From: Sipunculus nudus
Lineage: Eukaryota; Annelida; Sipuncula; Golfingiida; Sipunculidae
Assembly (NCBI GenBank): GCA_026874595.1
Contig: CM049309.1
Coordinates: 92,276,723-92,340,722, forward strand
Length of the DNA: 64,000 bases
Direction: 5' to 3'
Part shown: positions 47,183-58,471 of the stretch, in pieces
Position numbering within the stretch: the stretch's first letter is position 1
Layout: each line of letters starts with the position of its first letter
Translations under genes and position numbers: made by a program
The notes under the pieces: generated by a model
What the model was told of the DNA's origin: nothing
Database searches by the model: none
The model's input: only the letters and a program-made list of their open reading frames with translations

Positions 47183-47220
47183 TTCTGCTGGGGGTGATGT
47201 CCTACTCTTCCAGTCTGTAC
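47183..47220 (-). CDS. PIP5K1: PIP5K1 probable 38-nt upstream exon (TDWKSRTSPPAE)
   Basis: A 38-nt exon bounded by an acceptor with a good pyrimidine tract (gtctcttcag) and a perfect donor (gtaagt). Read so that it joins the next exon in phase 0, it gives two bases of a split codon (xGT), then TDWKSRTSPPAE, followed by VTTPGTSFGS. The Ser/Thr/Pro-rich composition continues the disordered N terminus. The other two frames would not hand over correctly to 27305. It lies in a roughly 900-bp non-repetitive island between two repeat blocks, which fits a retained exon. The N terminus of PIP5K1 is poorly conserved, so assignment rests on splice sites, phase and position rather than homology. The upstream exon with the ATG was not identified. 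Confidence 0.7.
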
Positions 47221-47925
47221 CTGAAGAGACAAATATTTTATATTAGAAAACATTACATGTTATAGCTGGCCTCAACAAATATCAGCATATCACCAGAGGC
47301 CAAAAGAAAGAAATATTTAAGCAAGCCTTGGAAAAATGCATGAGTCTGTATGTGTATTAATACATGTGCACATATTCAAAACTGGGCAAGCCAAGACTCA
47401 TCATAGCTTGGGACAGCCTAATTTTTTACTATAAGCCACTATTACAATAATAAACTTGGTTGGCCCCATATCCTGTAGTGTAGGCAATATTAGTATATAT
47501 TTGGCTCAACAGTAACTTGACTTTAAACACATGTGATCTGCTGGTGGGTGACAAGAACATTTTCCTTTACAAATATCAACAAATATCTAGTTCAATACAA
47601 GTAATACAAAGTTGAATCCGCTGACAGGCATATCATAAATTGTACTGGTAACACACATTTATATATCATATGATCACACATGTACATACTGTCAGATATA
47701 AACTGGTTTCTAATAAGGCCAGCATCTGATCAGTGAGAACAGGATAAGGCTAATCTATTACCAGTTGCTGTTATCTCCTGGCTTGTTTCATTTTATCCTG
47801 GTTACAGAACAATACAGAAACACCATTACATTTACACCCAGGATCCACCTGCAGATATATACAGGTAAAAGTCCACTCTTGTGTACCCAGGTACTCTTAA
47901 TATCAGGGGCTGCAATATCAATAAG
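47221..47925. other. unique sequence upstream of exon 47183-47220
   Basis: Intron or 5' flank of PIP5K1. No further exon recognised. Confidence 0.5.
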
Positions 47926-48509
47926 AAACTGGATGTGGTCGGACAATGGTCCTCAGAGGTCCCCGCATTTCTGCTAGTGCTGGACTAGTTTACATATGGG
48001 TGAAAAATTAAGTTAAATTTGAAAAATATGACAAACAGAAACAGGTTTTTATCCATATGCATGAGGGAAAAAATCCTACTAGATCAAATAATATTAAAGA
48101 AGACATGTCTGAAATAATGTATGCAATAGAAAATCACCAAATGTGGTCTTTTAGCCATATTTGATTTTGAGCAAGTATGTAATTCAATAGGTCTGGAGCC
48201 CTCATAGGCACCAATGATCCCTATGAAATTGGGAAAGCTGCAGTAGGTTTTTGTTGAGTTATCGCATGTAAAAGAAAATCAGGGATCAGGCTGTGGTGGC
48301 CATATTGCAATTCCAACAGGTCTGTAATTCAATAGGTCTGGAGCCCTCATATGTACCAATCATCCCTGTGAATTGGGGAAAGCTGCAGTATGTTGTTGTT
48401 GAGTTATCACGCGTGAAAGAAAGTGTCACTGACGCAAGGATGGATGGACGGATGGACGGACTGACACGGTGATCACTATAGGGCACCGCTTTTCAAGCAG
48501 GCCCTAATA
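47926..48509 (+). mobile_element. HP-2 element, copy 3
   Basis: Begins AAACTGGATGTGGTCGGACA. Two core units, the tract GGATGGATGGACGGATGG, and a hairpin (GGGCACCGCTT / AAGCAGGCCC) then TAATAA. Confidence 0.7.
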
Positions 48510-49758
48510 ATTTTAACTTTCACTATAGTTCTTGGATTTAAGCTTTAGATATTTGGTGGCATGTAGACCTTAGTGAAAACAGGAAGTTCATGAAAATACC
48601 ATTTTGTCCAATGTAAGATTATCCTTCAAAATTTGCTGCATGGTGTTGGTACAAATTCTTTTCCTTTGATAACAGTAGTGTAAAATTCTCCAAGTACAAG
48701 AGTCACCTTCTGAAAATGACTTTCAAAATGAACTCCACTAAAACCATGAACCTGTACAGCTGATAAATTTACTGTAAACTGGAGGTGTCAAATTGGGTTT
48801 ATCCATCTGGACATTTAAGTGAATCTACTTATTTAACTTCTGCATAAAAAAAAGATCTGGTCAACTGATTGTTAAGTGGCCAGAAAGCAGTCCGTATATA
48901 CTATACAGTAAGAATGTGGACAGAATGTAAACGATCCTCTCAAAGGAAGGGCCAAGTTAACCCAAAGAGGTTCAAATTAAAGACAATTTGGCATTCCATT
49001 GATTATTTTTTAACATTTAAACATAGGCATATCTTCTCTGAATGTGAACATGCACAGCAGGTGGACAAAACCACAGGCGATTAGGAATAAATGTCCTGCC
49101 CACTAATACACATCACCATTTCATTAAACCCTGGAATGGGGAATCCCTCTGGTCATAAATTAAGGTTTTATTTCATCATCAAATATTTTATTACACATAA
49201 AGGCAGGTTACTCTGGCATTGATTTTGTGGACAGGAAACAAAACAAGGCACACAGAAATGGTACATTCAAGATCCTTGGTTACAGTGATAATGTTAATTC
49301 TTTTTGCACTGTGGTTGTGCCTATACTTGAATTTAAACCACATATCACAAATACTAAGATATGATATGTCGAAATGTAAGTCAAATGCAAAAACTACCAT
49401 TCTGAAGTGATAAACATAAATACATTACCTTACTTAAGGTTATACTGATGAACATATAACAGAATACCTGTGACTAAAAATAATCTACATGTTGTGGAAG
49501 CAGATCAGAATGGTCAGAAATAGATGCAAAACAACAGGAGTACATCACTGACAGGAACATTCACAGAATACAAGACAAATAGTCAGCCATATTTCCAAGC
49601 TTCAATCCATAGCTTTAATCTCCAGGACTGGCAGCCCTGGCTGTATTATATGTCAGCAGGGACTGAACTGTCTCTGAAGCTGTCACAGATCTATTTAAAA
49701 GCATGAGAATAATGCCACAAAATACAATAATATTCAAATTTTCTCAACTCTCTTCAAA
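48510..49758. other. unique DNA
   Basis: Short frames on both strands show no domain or splice context. Confidence 0.45.
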
Positions 49759-49774
49759 TTACTCTTAAATGTTT
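49759..49774. repeat. target-site duplication, left
   Basis: TTACTCTTAAATGTTT, identical to 50180-50195; flanks the SINE. Confidence 0.9.
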
Positions 49775-50179
49775 TTTGTTTTTTTAAATTTTTTAAAAAT
49801 ATTTTTTTGTCGGAGGTAACCGCCTCCATTTTTTTTAATGCTGCCTTAACTACATCTGCAGATTTCCATTCCGGTTTCGGACTACGTGACAGGGCAGTAT
49901 CACACGCTTCCTCTCATTTTATATCCTGGCGTTAACCAGGCCCGGTGACTACTGCACCTGCGGGCCCTGGGTTGGTAATCATACCACCGAGGACCCCCGA
50001 AAGGCGCACTCTTTTGTGAGTGAAACACGACCGTTGGGCACGACCTTCCCATTAAGCCTGCAGAGCGCTCACCCTGGGTGGGGGCCGACCGTGAAAAACC
50101 TCACCGCCTCAGCTGAGATTCGAACTCACGATCTCCCGGCTTTGAGTCCTGCGCTCTACCCCTGAGCCACAGAAGCCGG
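49775..50179 (-). mobile_element. tRNA-derived SINE with 16-bp target duplication
   Basis: Read on the minus strand from 50179, the head is tRNA-like: A box TGGCTCAGGGGTAGAGCGC and B box GAGTTCGAATCTC. A GC-rich body and a T-rich or A-rich tail follow (AAAAAATGGAGGCGG...). It is flanked by exact copies of TTACTCTTAAATGTTT at 49759-49774 and 50180-50195. The GC-rich body stands out from its AT-rich surroundings. The perfect duplication indicates fairly recent LINE-mediated insertion. Confidence 0.88.
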
Positions 50180-50195
50180 TTACTCTTAAATGTTT
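50180..50195. repeat. target-site duplication, right
   Basis: TTACTCTTAAATGTTT, identical to 49759-49774. Confidence 0.9.
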
Positions 50196-52586
50196 ATATT
50201 GAACCTAAATGTCTAATTTTACCAAATGGTATGATAATGACAGGGATACACATCTGCAAGATTTCGGTGACAGGTGCTTGTGTCTGTATCAGTGTAACTG
50301 AACAACTGCTCATTGTGTCCCCAGGTCTAGTACTACGACTGCTATGACTGTTACCTGTGTCACACCAGTATTGATATTTTATCTTTCAACGTATTGATCT
50401 ATATAAATCTACAGTGAACTGTTTCCTATTATTGCACTATACCAATTTCTATTATTGACAACACAATATAGCACAGACCACCAGAGTTATCTATTATTAC
50501 AACATATTTTTCAGGATAATTCATTTTTACATCAATACATCCAAACATCTGTTTTGTATTGTGTTTAACTATCATATCACTCATTATCATCCAGTGTTGT
50601 GTTTGAACAGCTCAATATATTTGATGTACTGTTTTATTATGTATGACACACAATTCACATCATCTGATAATTCATGCCTAATATGTTGTCTAACATGTTT
50701 GGGAAAGGAGTCCTGTATATTTGCACCGGAGTACCGGTGGCCCATGTGTGTAATCCTAATGAAATGTCTAACTAGAGGAGCAGACCAGGATAAATAATTC
50801 AAACTATTCATGGAAACTAAGCTTCTTCCTGCAGCTTACAGCACATGAGGATATAGCTGACCTTAGTCTATATTTTCAATGGGACCTCACCTAGGTCATC
50901 TGTAGATGTCTAAATAATATATTACCAGTTTTACACCTGCTAGGAGCCTGGTGTTCCATCAACTGCTGGCAGATCAGATGAGAGAATATCAGTTCTGTCT
51001 TGCTGTTTATGCATCTAGATTTATACCAGCTTTGTAGTAAAGTAATAAAATTAGGTGGTAGGGTGTTCTAACTTCTGACATAAGATGAATTTGTACACCA
51101 ACCATAGCATAAGATTCATCATTTCTTGGACACTAAATGTGGGTGAAATCAAATAGAAATACTGAAGTTTGACCTGAATAACTAGGTTAGGGACAAACTA
51201 GAAATATCTCAAAAGCCAAAAGCAATTGCAAGCTTATACAAACTGGTCCCTGATTAGAAAGTGAAAGTTGACACACCTCATATCTCTTGTGTAAAATTAG
51301 AACGTTATTTTGCTACATTTAACATTCACAGGTACAAATATACGTCATGTCTTATCCTTATGGCTTACAACCTAAGTGACTCCCATAGCTAAGCCAGCTG
51401 AGATAGGAAAGGGTAAATGTCAGATGATCAATAGGAGTTGAATGTTAAATCTTCTTAAACTTAACCAGGGATGTTAAAAGCTTTTCTTGGGGGCAGTTAA
51501 ACATTTTTTGTGGTTTCATGACTTTTCCAGATGCTGTTATGTATTCCGTCTCTGACTCAGCACTCCCATTAGACCAAATCTGTCCTTCATGTAAACAGTG
51601 AAGATCAGAGAGACAAAATAGGGGTAGCCATTTCCTTTCTTTTGGTGATATATGAAGATTTCCTGTTCTTCAGTGGTCATCAACATGCCGTCACACGAGT
51701 GTACCATATGGACAGCTTGCGGTTAAAGCATATTGTAAAGGAAATAAGACCTGCTAATATATACCATCACAAAACAATCTGCACTGCTGACTGGACACAT
51801 AAAGCATTCCCTTGTATTTAAAAGTTGTAACACCCATTCCTCCATTCGTCATAGGGTCAACAAGGCCATACCAAATATTGACAACCAGAATACTAGATCT
51901 ATTCTGCAAATCACTGTCTCTCAATCATACTTGTAATTAAACTACTTTACATAAAAAAGTAACAAATCAATACATCTGTAAGTTTTTGGTAAACAATATG
52001 ATTTTGTTAAATATCTTTTTCTGGAGGAGCTTCAAAGTTTAATAATAATACTGACAATATTAAAACAAATATAATCAGTCTGTTTCGCGAAGATACAAAT
52101 TCCACAAAATACAGTAAAGACTGCACTGATTTTCATTGTTTTTATTTAAAGCTTTGGCCAAATTTGGATTTTAAATAACCATAATTTTAAAAACTTCAAA
52201 ATTATGCTATTTTCTAACAACATTTGAAATGCCACAACATTACAACTGATTCAGCTCAGAACGTGCACAATTATAACAAATTTATACTTTTGATAATGAA
52301 GTGAGGTATCGTTAATAATTTAGCCCAAGAAGGGAACTTAAGTGTACTCCCTTCATGACATGAGTGAATACGTAAGCCAGACACAGTGTACGAGTATGTA
52401 GAATAACGTGTTGCAGCATATGGGGTGTTAAATATCCCACATCTCACACCATTTATTGATTTTCCTTCTGCACCCACTGACCTGTCAGATTATATCTTAC
52501 ACAAACAGCACATGTTACGCTATACTGGACTGTTATTATACTGATCCAGGTGTCCATTTATTGAACTACAACTAACATTATTTCAC

Positions 52587-52587
<1 letters not shown>
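50196..52587. other. unique DNA
   Basis: Opposed frames at 50561-50811 and a minus frame at 52271-52477 have no recognisable domain. No gene supported. Confidence 0.45.
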
Positions 52588-52640
<53 letters not shown>

Positions 52641-52655
52641 GTGTGTGTGTGTATG
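52588..52655. repeat. AT microsatellite with short GT tail
   Basis: About 30 AT units, one interruption (TTT), then GTGTGTGTGTGT. Likely length-polymorphic. Confidence 0.95.
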
Positions 52656-53905
52656 TGCTAACATGGTTCCAAGTAACTTAACGAAATATGCTGCATCCAT
52701 GGATAAGTTTGCATAACCTGGTAATACAAGGGCTGTAACTTTCATTATATAACAGTCAATTTGCTCTGAGTATGCTGACAAAGATGTATTACACATATAA
52801 ATAATGAACTGTTAACTGTCAAGTCAAGCAACGACTGAGTTCATAACTATACAAATCCCACAATAGTCAGCTAGAAGTGCTTTGTGCATGAGCAACAATA
52901 CTGAACCAATAAGTACCATGAAATGCAACTAGTAGTCCAAGTTGTTTAATATTTCATGCCCATGGCTGTATCTCCAGCCATTAAGTAATTCTAATGATCG
53001 TAAATGGATCCTCAGCCAGTAACTGTGGCAATATCAGTGATCCTTCTCCATGTGTCACCAGCCATTTCCAGTGATCTGGGGTTATTATCAGCAAGAGGTC
53101 AGGATCTGTGCCAAAGTAATGTAGTTTCAGCTCATGTTAATTTAACCAAGGAAGCGACACCTTTCATTTTTTAAAAAAATATTTCACAATACAAGATGCA
53201 ATACCTTAATTTGAAGACTATATTAGAAAAAGTGAAAATGGAAATATACAAGTGCCATTTACATGGGCCTTACCATTGGCATTGTTTATTAAGAAAGTGA
53301 TACCTGAACTGCTGTTTTACATACATGTTACTCCAAGTGTGGAAGAAATATGTTTACCTATCTCTGAGTCTGTCATTCTATTTGTCTTGCATGTGAACAA
53401 CATGCTCTTCACAAAGAAACTAATTCATTGAAATAAGACTCAGAACTGTGGAATAGTCAGCTTCAAGGCCTGACATACTATCAAACCAACCAGTTACTCA
53501 AGATGTGTGGATGCATATTGATTTCTTATGTGTTGCCATTTATTTCCAGAAAAAGGTACTTCCCCTGTAAAAGACAGGTGTAGGACATCAATCATGTATC
53601 GGTGGGTCCTGTAATAGGTGACTGAAGTCTGTAATCAGGGTTCAAAATGTTGAATAGAAAGTTAAATTCCCTCAAGGAAATTAAAGATTTGGAACTAAAT
53701 TCCCTCCAAAGAAAATACATTCCCTCAGGGTTTCTAATTTTGTCCAGTGTAGACATTTAATATTGGTGTTCAGGTTTCCTCACCATATGGAACAGTATAA
53801 CAAATGTATACAACTGTGCTACTAGGTTAGAATCTGTAGTTGCATATGTGGTTTAGTGTCTTTACTTCGTGTATTAACATGAGCTTACAATGAAAAGAAA
53901 AATAG
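52656..53905. other. unique DNA with one minisatellite-like unit
   Basis: Mostly unremarkable. At 53575-53636 there is a single copy related to the large minisatellite that starts 2 kb further on. Confidence 0.5.
53575..53636 (+). repeat. solitary minisatellite-like unit
   Basis: Contains CAGGTGTAGGACATCA, GGTGGGTCCTGTAATAGGTG and GTCTGTAATCAG in the order and spacing of the array unit at 56600-61830. Confidence 0.7.
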
Positions 53906-54816
53906 AACTAGAATACAGGTAGTCAACAAGCGACTATGTGTATCTGCCAAAATCAGAGTAGGACAGTTGAAATAAGTCATGGATTGAGTGGCAAGGGGAA
54001 ATAAAGTTAGATGTGTTACATATTAACATGAATGTCTGCCATGTAAACATGATTGTAGATGGCACCACCTGTACTTTGAACAAGAAACTATCCAAGATGT
54101 ATACACATGCAAAATTTCAGGTTGATAAGTCTACTCACTGCCCAGTGATTTTATCCCACAGCAGACAAACAGATGGACGCTGTGCAAATATGGCTGCAAG
54201 TGGTGCAACAAGTTTTGTGTATGAAAATGTGATAAAGAGCTATGTGAGACCTAGATACATGCAAAACTTAAGGAAGATATGTCAAACCAGTCTTGAGATA
54301 TTAGCATAGATATTTGCAACATGAACGTGAATGTAGGTGGCACCACCTGTCATAAATTCAAGAAAGCTATCCAGGATGTATACGCATGCCAAATTTCAGG
54401 TGAATAAGTCAAACCACTGCAGAGATATGAGTGAGTTTAACCCAAGGTAAACAAACAGATAGACGCTGTGCAGAAATGGTTGCAGGTGGCGCCACTAATT
54501 TTTTTTTGTGTATGTTATAAAGCTATCCAAGGGTTACAGTTGTACAAAATTTTTTCCTGATTTGTCAAACGAGTCCAAAGATATGTGGGCAAATGTGTCA
54601 AAACAGACGCACAGATGGACGCACTGGAGAGAGGAAAGGTCAGAGGTCAACGCGAAATGGTAAGGCACCAGTTCACATGTGACCCAATAATTGGGTTAAG
54701 GTTCGGATAAATCGGTCCAGTAGTCTCAGAGGAGTTCTCCAGAAACAAATACGGCGGAGGCGGCGGAACCCAGTCAAAAACATGGTATCCACAAAACTTT
54801 GTTTAGGCGGATACAA
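53906..54816 (+). mobile_element. HP-3 element, short complete copy
   Basis: AACTAGAATACAGGTAGTCA at the 5' end, two to three core units with GGTGGC(A/G)CCAC boxes, and a terminal hairpin (GTATCCACAAAAC / GTTTAGGCGGATAC) then AA. Same family as 44641-46662, with fewer units. Confidence 0.7.
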
Positions 54817-55693
54817 AAATGATATATTACCATAAAATAACTGTTTTAAATCATTCAGTATTATTTTTCTGATATGAAGAAAGACCTGGTGGGATTGGTG
54901 TTGCTTTTAAGTAGGCAATTTTAATAAATTTTCTCACTTTTTTCCTCTTTTGTAGTAACATTTATACTGTACCGCTTCTTTGATTCTGATGAAAAATAAA
55001 ATCCAATGTTTTGAGAAAACAAGTTGATTACAGTGGCAATGAAAATCTGCTTGCCATGCTGCATTAAAAACTGCAAAAGCCGTTTCACAATCCAAGCTGA
55101 ACGTTGTAAGAATAAAGGGGCCTGACAGAATGAATGTACTAAGGGGACAGGTGCTAGGACAGCTGTTGTCAAGGTGACCACATTCAGGCCAGTGCCCGGC
55201 AGGGCCGCACGACAATTACTAGAGTTAGGAGAATTTGTGATCATTAGGGAACCTGTATCACATGAACATTTTTCTAAACTGGAAGTTAAAGGCATTAATT
55301 AATTATATCTGTCCAATTTCTTGTGCATTTCTTCCTGTATCTTTTGATAAAACATCTATTAATGGAATTCCAATCATGCAGGTCAGAAAAAAATTTGGGT
55401 TGGCAGAACAGAGATATGGTCCGTCAGAAAACCAGAAACAGCAGAAGTATTTTTTTTAGTCTAACTTTCCATTGAAAATGACAGATAAGTTAATTGATTT
55501 TGTCTTATAATCATGAAATAGACAAATTTTGCTTAAAGTGACCAGCACTGCTGATTTCCCACTAAAGATCAGGAATTTTACAGATCATTTTTTACATTCC
55601 CAGTCAGGAATTGTGTCAGGCATGTTGAATTCCTGTCTTCAAATATAAATTCTTCTGGAAACCACAAATTCATACATTTCTATCCCTGGAAAA
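54817..55693. other. unique DNA before the minisatellite
   Basis: A 124-codon minus frame (54921-55295) and an overlapping 93-codon frame show no domain I recognise and no splice context. Left unassigned. Confidence 0.45.
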
Positions 55694-56580
55694 AGTCAGG
55701 TGTCGGACATTATGAATCTGTGGTTCCTGAAATAGGTGTGAAAGAATCTGTAATAGAAATGTGTAGCACATCCTGAATTTGTGGGTCCTGAAATAGGTGA
55801 GAAAGGATCTGTTATAGAAACGTGTAGGACATCGTGAATCTGTGGGTCCTGAAATAGGTGTGAAAGGATCTGTTATAGAAATGTGTAGGACATCATGAAT
55901 TTGTGGGTCCTGAAATAGGTGTGAAAGGATCTGTTATAGAAACGTGTAGGACATCGTGAATTTGTGGGTCCTGAAATAGGTGTGAAAGGATCTGTTATAG
56001 AAACGTGTAGGACATCGTGAATCTGTGGGTCCTGAAATAGGTGTGAAAGGATCTGTTATAGAAACGTGTAGGACATCGTGAATTTGTGGGTCCTGAAATA
56101 GGTGTGAAAGGATCTGTTATAGAAACGTGTAGGACATCGTGAATTTGTGGGTCTTGAAATAGGTGTGAAAGGATCTGTTATAGAAACATGTAGGACATCG
56201 TGAATCTGTGGGTCCTGAAATAGGTGTGAAAGGATCTGTTACAGAAACGTGTAGGACATTGTGAATCTGTGGGTCCTGAAATAGGTGTGAAAGGATCTGT
56301 TATAGAAATGTGTAGGACATCGTGAATTTGTGGGTCCTGAAATAGGTGTGAAAGGATCTGTTATAGAAACGTGTAGGACATCATGAATTTGTGGGTCCTG
56401 AAATAGGTGTGAAAGGATCTGTTATAGAAACGTGTAGGACATTGTGAATTTGTGGGTCCTGAAATAGGTGTGAAAGGATCTGTTATAGAAATGTGTAGGA
56501 CATCATGAATTTGTGGGTCCTGAAATAGGTGTGAAAGGATCTGTTATAGAAACATGCAGGACATCATGAATTTGTGGGTC
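55694..56580 (+). repeat. 61-bp minisatellite, about 14 units
   Basis: Period exactly 61 bp. Consensus features are GTGTGAAAGGATCTGTTATA, GAAACGTGTAGGACATCGTG and AATTTGTGGGTCCTGAAATAG. Units are more than 90% identical by eye, with recurrent A/G, C/T variants. The first unit is the most diverged. Confidence 0.95.
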
Positions 56581-58471
56581 CTGTAGTAGGTGTGTCCGTG
56601 TCTGTTATAGACTGGTGAAGGACATCATGAATCTGCAGGTCCTGTATGACCATGTCTGTAATTAGCAGGTGTAAAATATCATGAACCTGTGGGTCCAGTA
56701 AAAGGTGACCATGTCTGTAATTAGCAGGTGTAGGATATCATGAAGCTGTGGGTCCTGTAATAAGTGACCATGTCTGTAATTAGCCGGTGTAGGATATCAT
56801 GAACCTGTGGGTCCTGTAAAAGGTGACCATGTCTGTAATTAGCAGGTGTAGGATATCATGAACCTGTAGGTCCACAAAAAGGTGACCATGTCTGTAATTA
56901 GCAGGTGTAGGATATCATAAATCTGTAGGTCCTGTATTAGGTGACCATGTCTGTAATTAGCAGGTGTAGGATATCATGAACCTGTGGATCCTGTGATAAG
57001 TGACCATGTCTGTATTTAGCAGGTGTAGAACATCATGAATCTGTGGGTCCTGTAATAAGTTACCATGTCTGTAATTAGCAGGTGTAGGATATCATGAAGC
57101 TGTGGGTCCAGTAAAAGGTGACCATGTCTGTAATTAGCAGGTGTAGGATATCATGAAGCTGTGGGTCCTGTAATAAGTGACCATGTCTGTAATTAGCCGG
57201 TGTAGGATATCATGAACCTGTGGGTCCTGTAAAAGGTGACCATGTCTGTAATTAGCAGGTGTAGGATATCATGAACCTGTAGGTCCACAAAAAGGTGACC
57301 ATGTCTGAAATTAGCAGGTGTAGGATATCATAAATCTGTGGGTCCTGTAATAGGTGTGACCATGTCTGTAATTAGCAGGTGTAGGATATCATGAACCTGT
57401 GGATCCTGTGATAAGTGACCATGTCTGTATTTAGCAGGTGTAGAACATCATGAATCTGTGGGTCCTGAAATAGGTGTGAAAGGATCTGTTATAGAAATGT
57501 GTAGGACATCATGAATTTGTGGGTCCTGAAATAGGTGTGAAAGGATCTGTTATAGAAACATGCAGGACATCATGAATTTGTGGGTCCTGTAGTAGGTGTG
57601 TCCGTGTCTGTTATAGACTGGTGAAGGACATCATGAATCTGCAGGTCCTGTATGACCATGTCTGTAATTAGCAGGTGTAAAATTTCATGAACCTGTGGGT
57701 CCAGTAAAAGGTGACCATGTCTGTAATTAGCAGGTGTAGGATATCATGAAGCTGTGGGTCCTGTAATAAGTGACCATGTCTGTAATTAGCCGGTGTAGGA
57801 TATCATGAACCTGTGGGTCCTGTAAAAGGTGACCATGTCTGTAATTAGCAGGTGTAGGATATCATGACCCTGTAGGTCCACAAAAAGGTGACCATGTCTG
57901 TAATTAGCAGGTGTAGGATGTCATAAATCTGTGGGTCCTGTATTAGGTGACCATGTCTGTAATTAGCAGGTGTAGGATATCATGAACCTGTGGATCCTGT
58001 GATAAGTGACCATGTCTGTATTTAGCAGGTGTAGAACATCATGAATCTGTGGGTCCTGTAATAAGTTACCATGTCTGTAATTAGCAGGTGTAGGATATCA
58101 TGAAGCTGTGGGTCCAGTAAAAGGTGACCATGTCTGTAATTAGCAGGTGTAGGATATCATGAAGCTGTGGGTCCTGTAATAAGTGACCATGTCTGTAATT
58201 AGCCGGTGTAGGATATCATGAACCTGTGGGTCCTGTAAAAGGTGACCGTGTCTGTAATTAGCAGGTGTAGGATATCATGAACCTGTAGGTCCACAAAAAG
58301 GTGACCATGTCTGAAATTAGCAGGTGTAGGATATCATAAATCTGTGGGTCCTGTAATAGGTGTGACCATGTCTGTAATTAGCAGGTGTAGGATATCATGA
58401 ACCTGTGGATCCTGTGATAAGTGACCATGTCTGTATTTAGCAGGTGTAGGACATCATGAATCTGTGGGTCC
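56460..58471 (+). repeat. two copies of a 1006-bp block within the minisatellite
   Basis: 56460-57465 and 57466-58471 align at a constant offset of 1006 bp (for example the rare gtgtccgtgtctgttatagactgg at 56591 and 57597, and ttaccatg at 57060 and 58066). Divergence starts where the second copy runs on into the 59-bp array. Confidence 0.88.

Larger units (their letters stand above)
1..47220 (-). other. PIP5K1: PIP5K1 gene, partial (visible extent)
   Basis: Minus-strand gene for type I phosphatidylinositol-4-phosphate 5-kinase, which phosphorylates PI4P at the 5-hydroxyl to make PI(4,5)P2 at the plasma membrane. Five exons are visible: 47183-47220, 27162-27305, 11639-11769, 11429-11559 and 5636-5753. 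All have AG acceptors and GT donors, and the phases join cleanly (0 at 47183/27305, 0 at 27162/11769, 2 at the next junction). Their concatenated product follows the N-terminal third of animal PIP5K1 in order. I searched the minus strand down to base 1 for the next exon, which in animals begins near a CNEPLIEL motif, and did not find it, so the catalytic core lies off the left edge. The initiator exon is also missing and may lie at higher coordinates. Introns are about 19.9, 15.4 and 5.7 kb and are filled with mobile repeats. Confidence 0.9.

Noticed and set aside
50090-50179. Functional tRNA gene on the minus strand
   Set aside because: A and B boxes are good, but the sequence continues into a SINE body and is bounded by target duplications, and the acceptor stem does not close. 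It is a SINE head.
52271-52477. Possible additional PIP5K1 exon on the minus strand
   Set aside because: A candidate acceptor (ctgacag) and a gtgtgag donor are present near 52445-52490, but the phase and composition do not fit the split codon needed by exon 47183-47220.
54921-55295. 124-codon minus-strand frame with an overlapping 93-codon frame
   Set aside because: Considered as an exon, but there is no recognisable domain, no convincing acceptor and donor pair, and the two overlapping frames look equally (un)likely. Left as unassigned.
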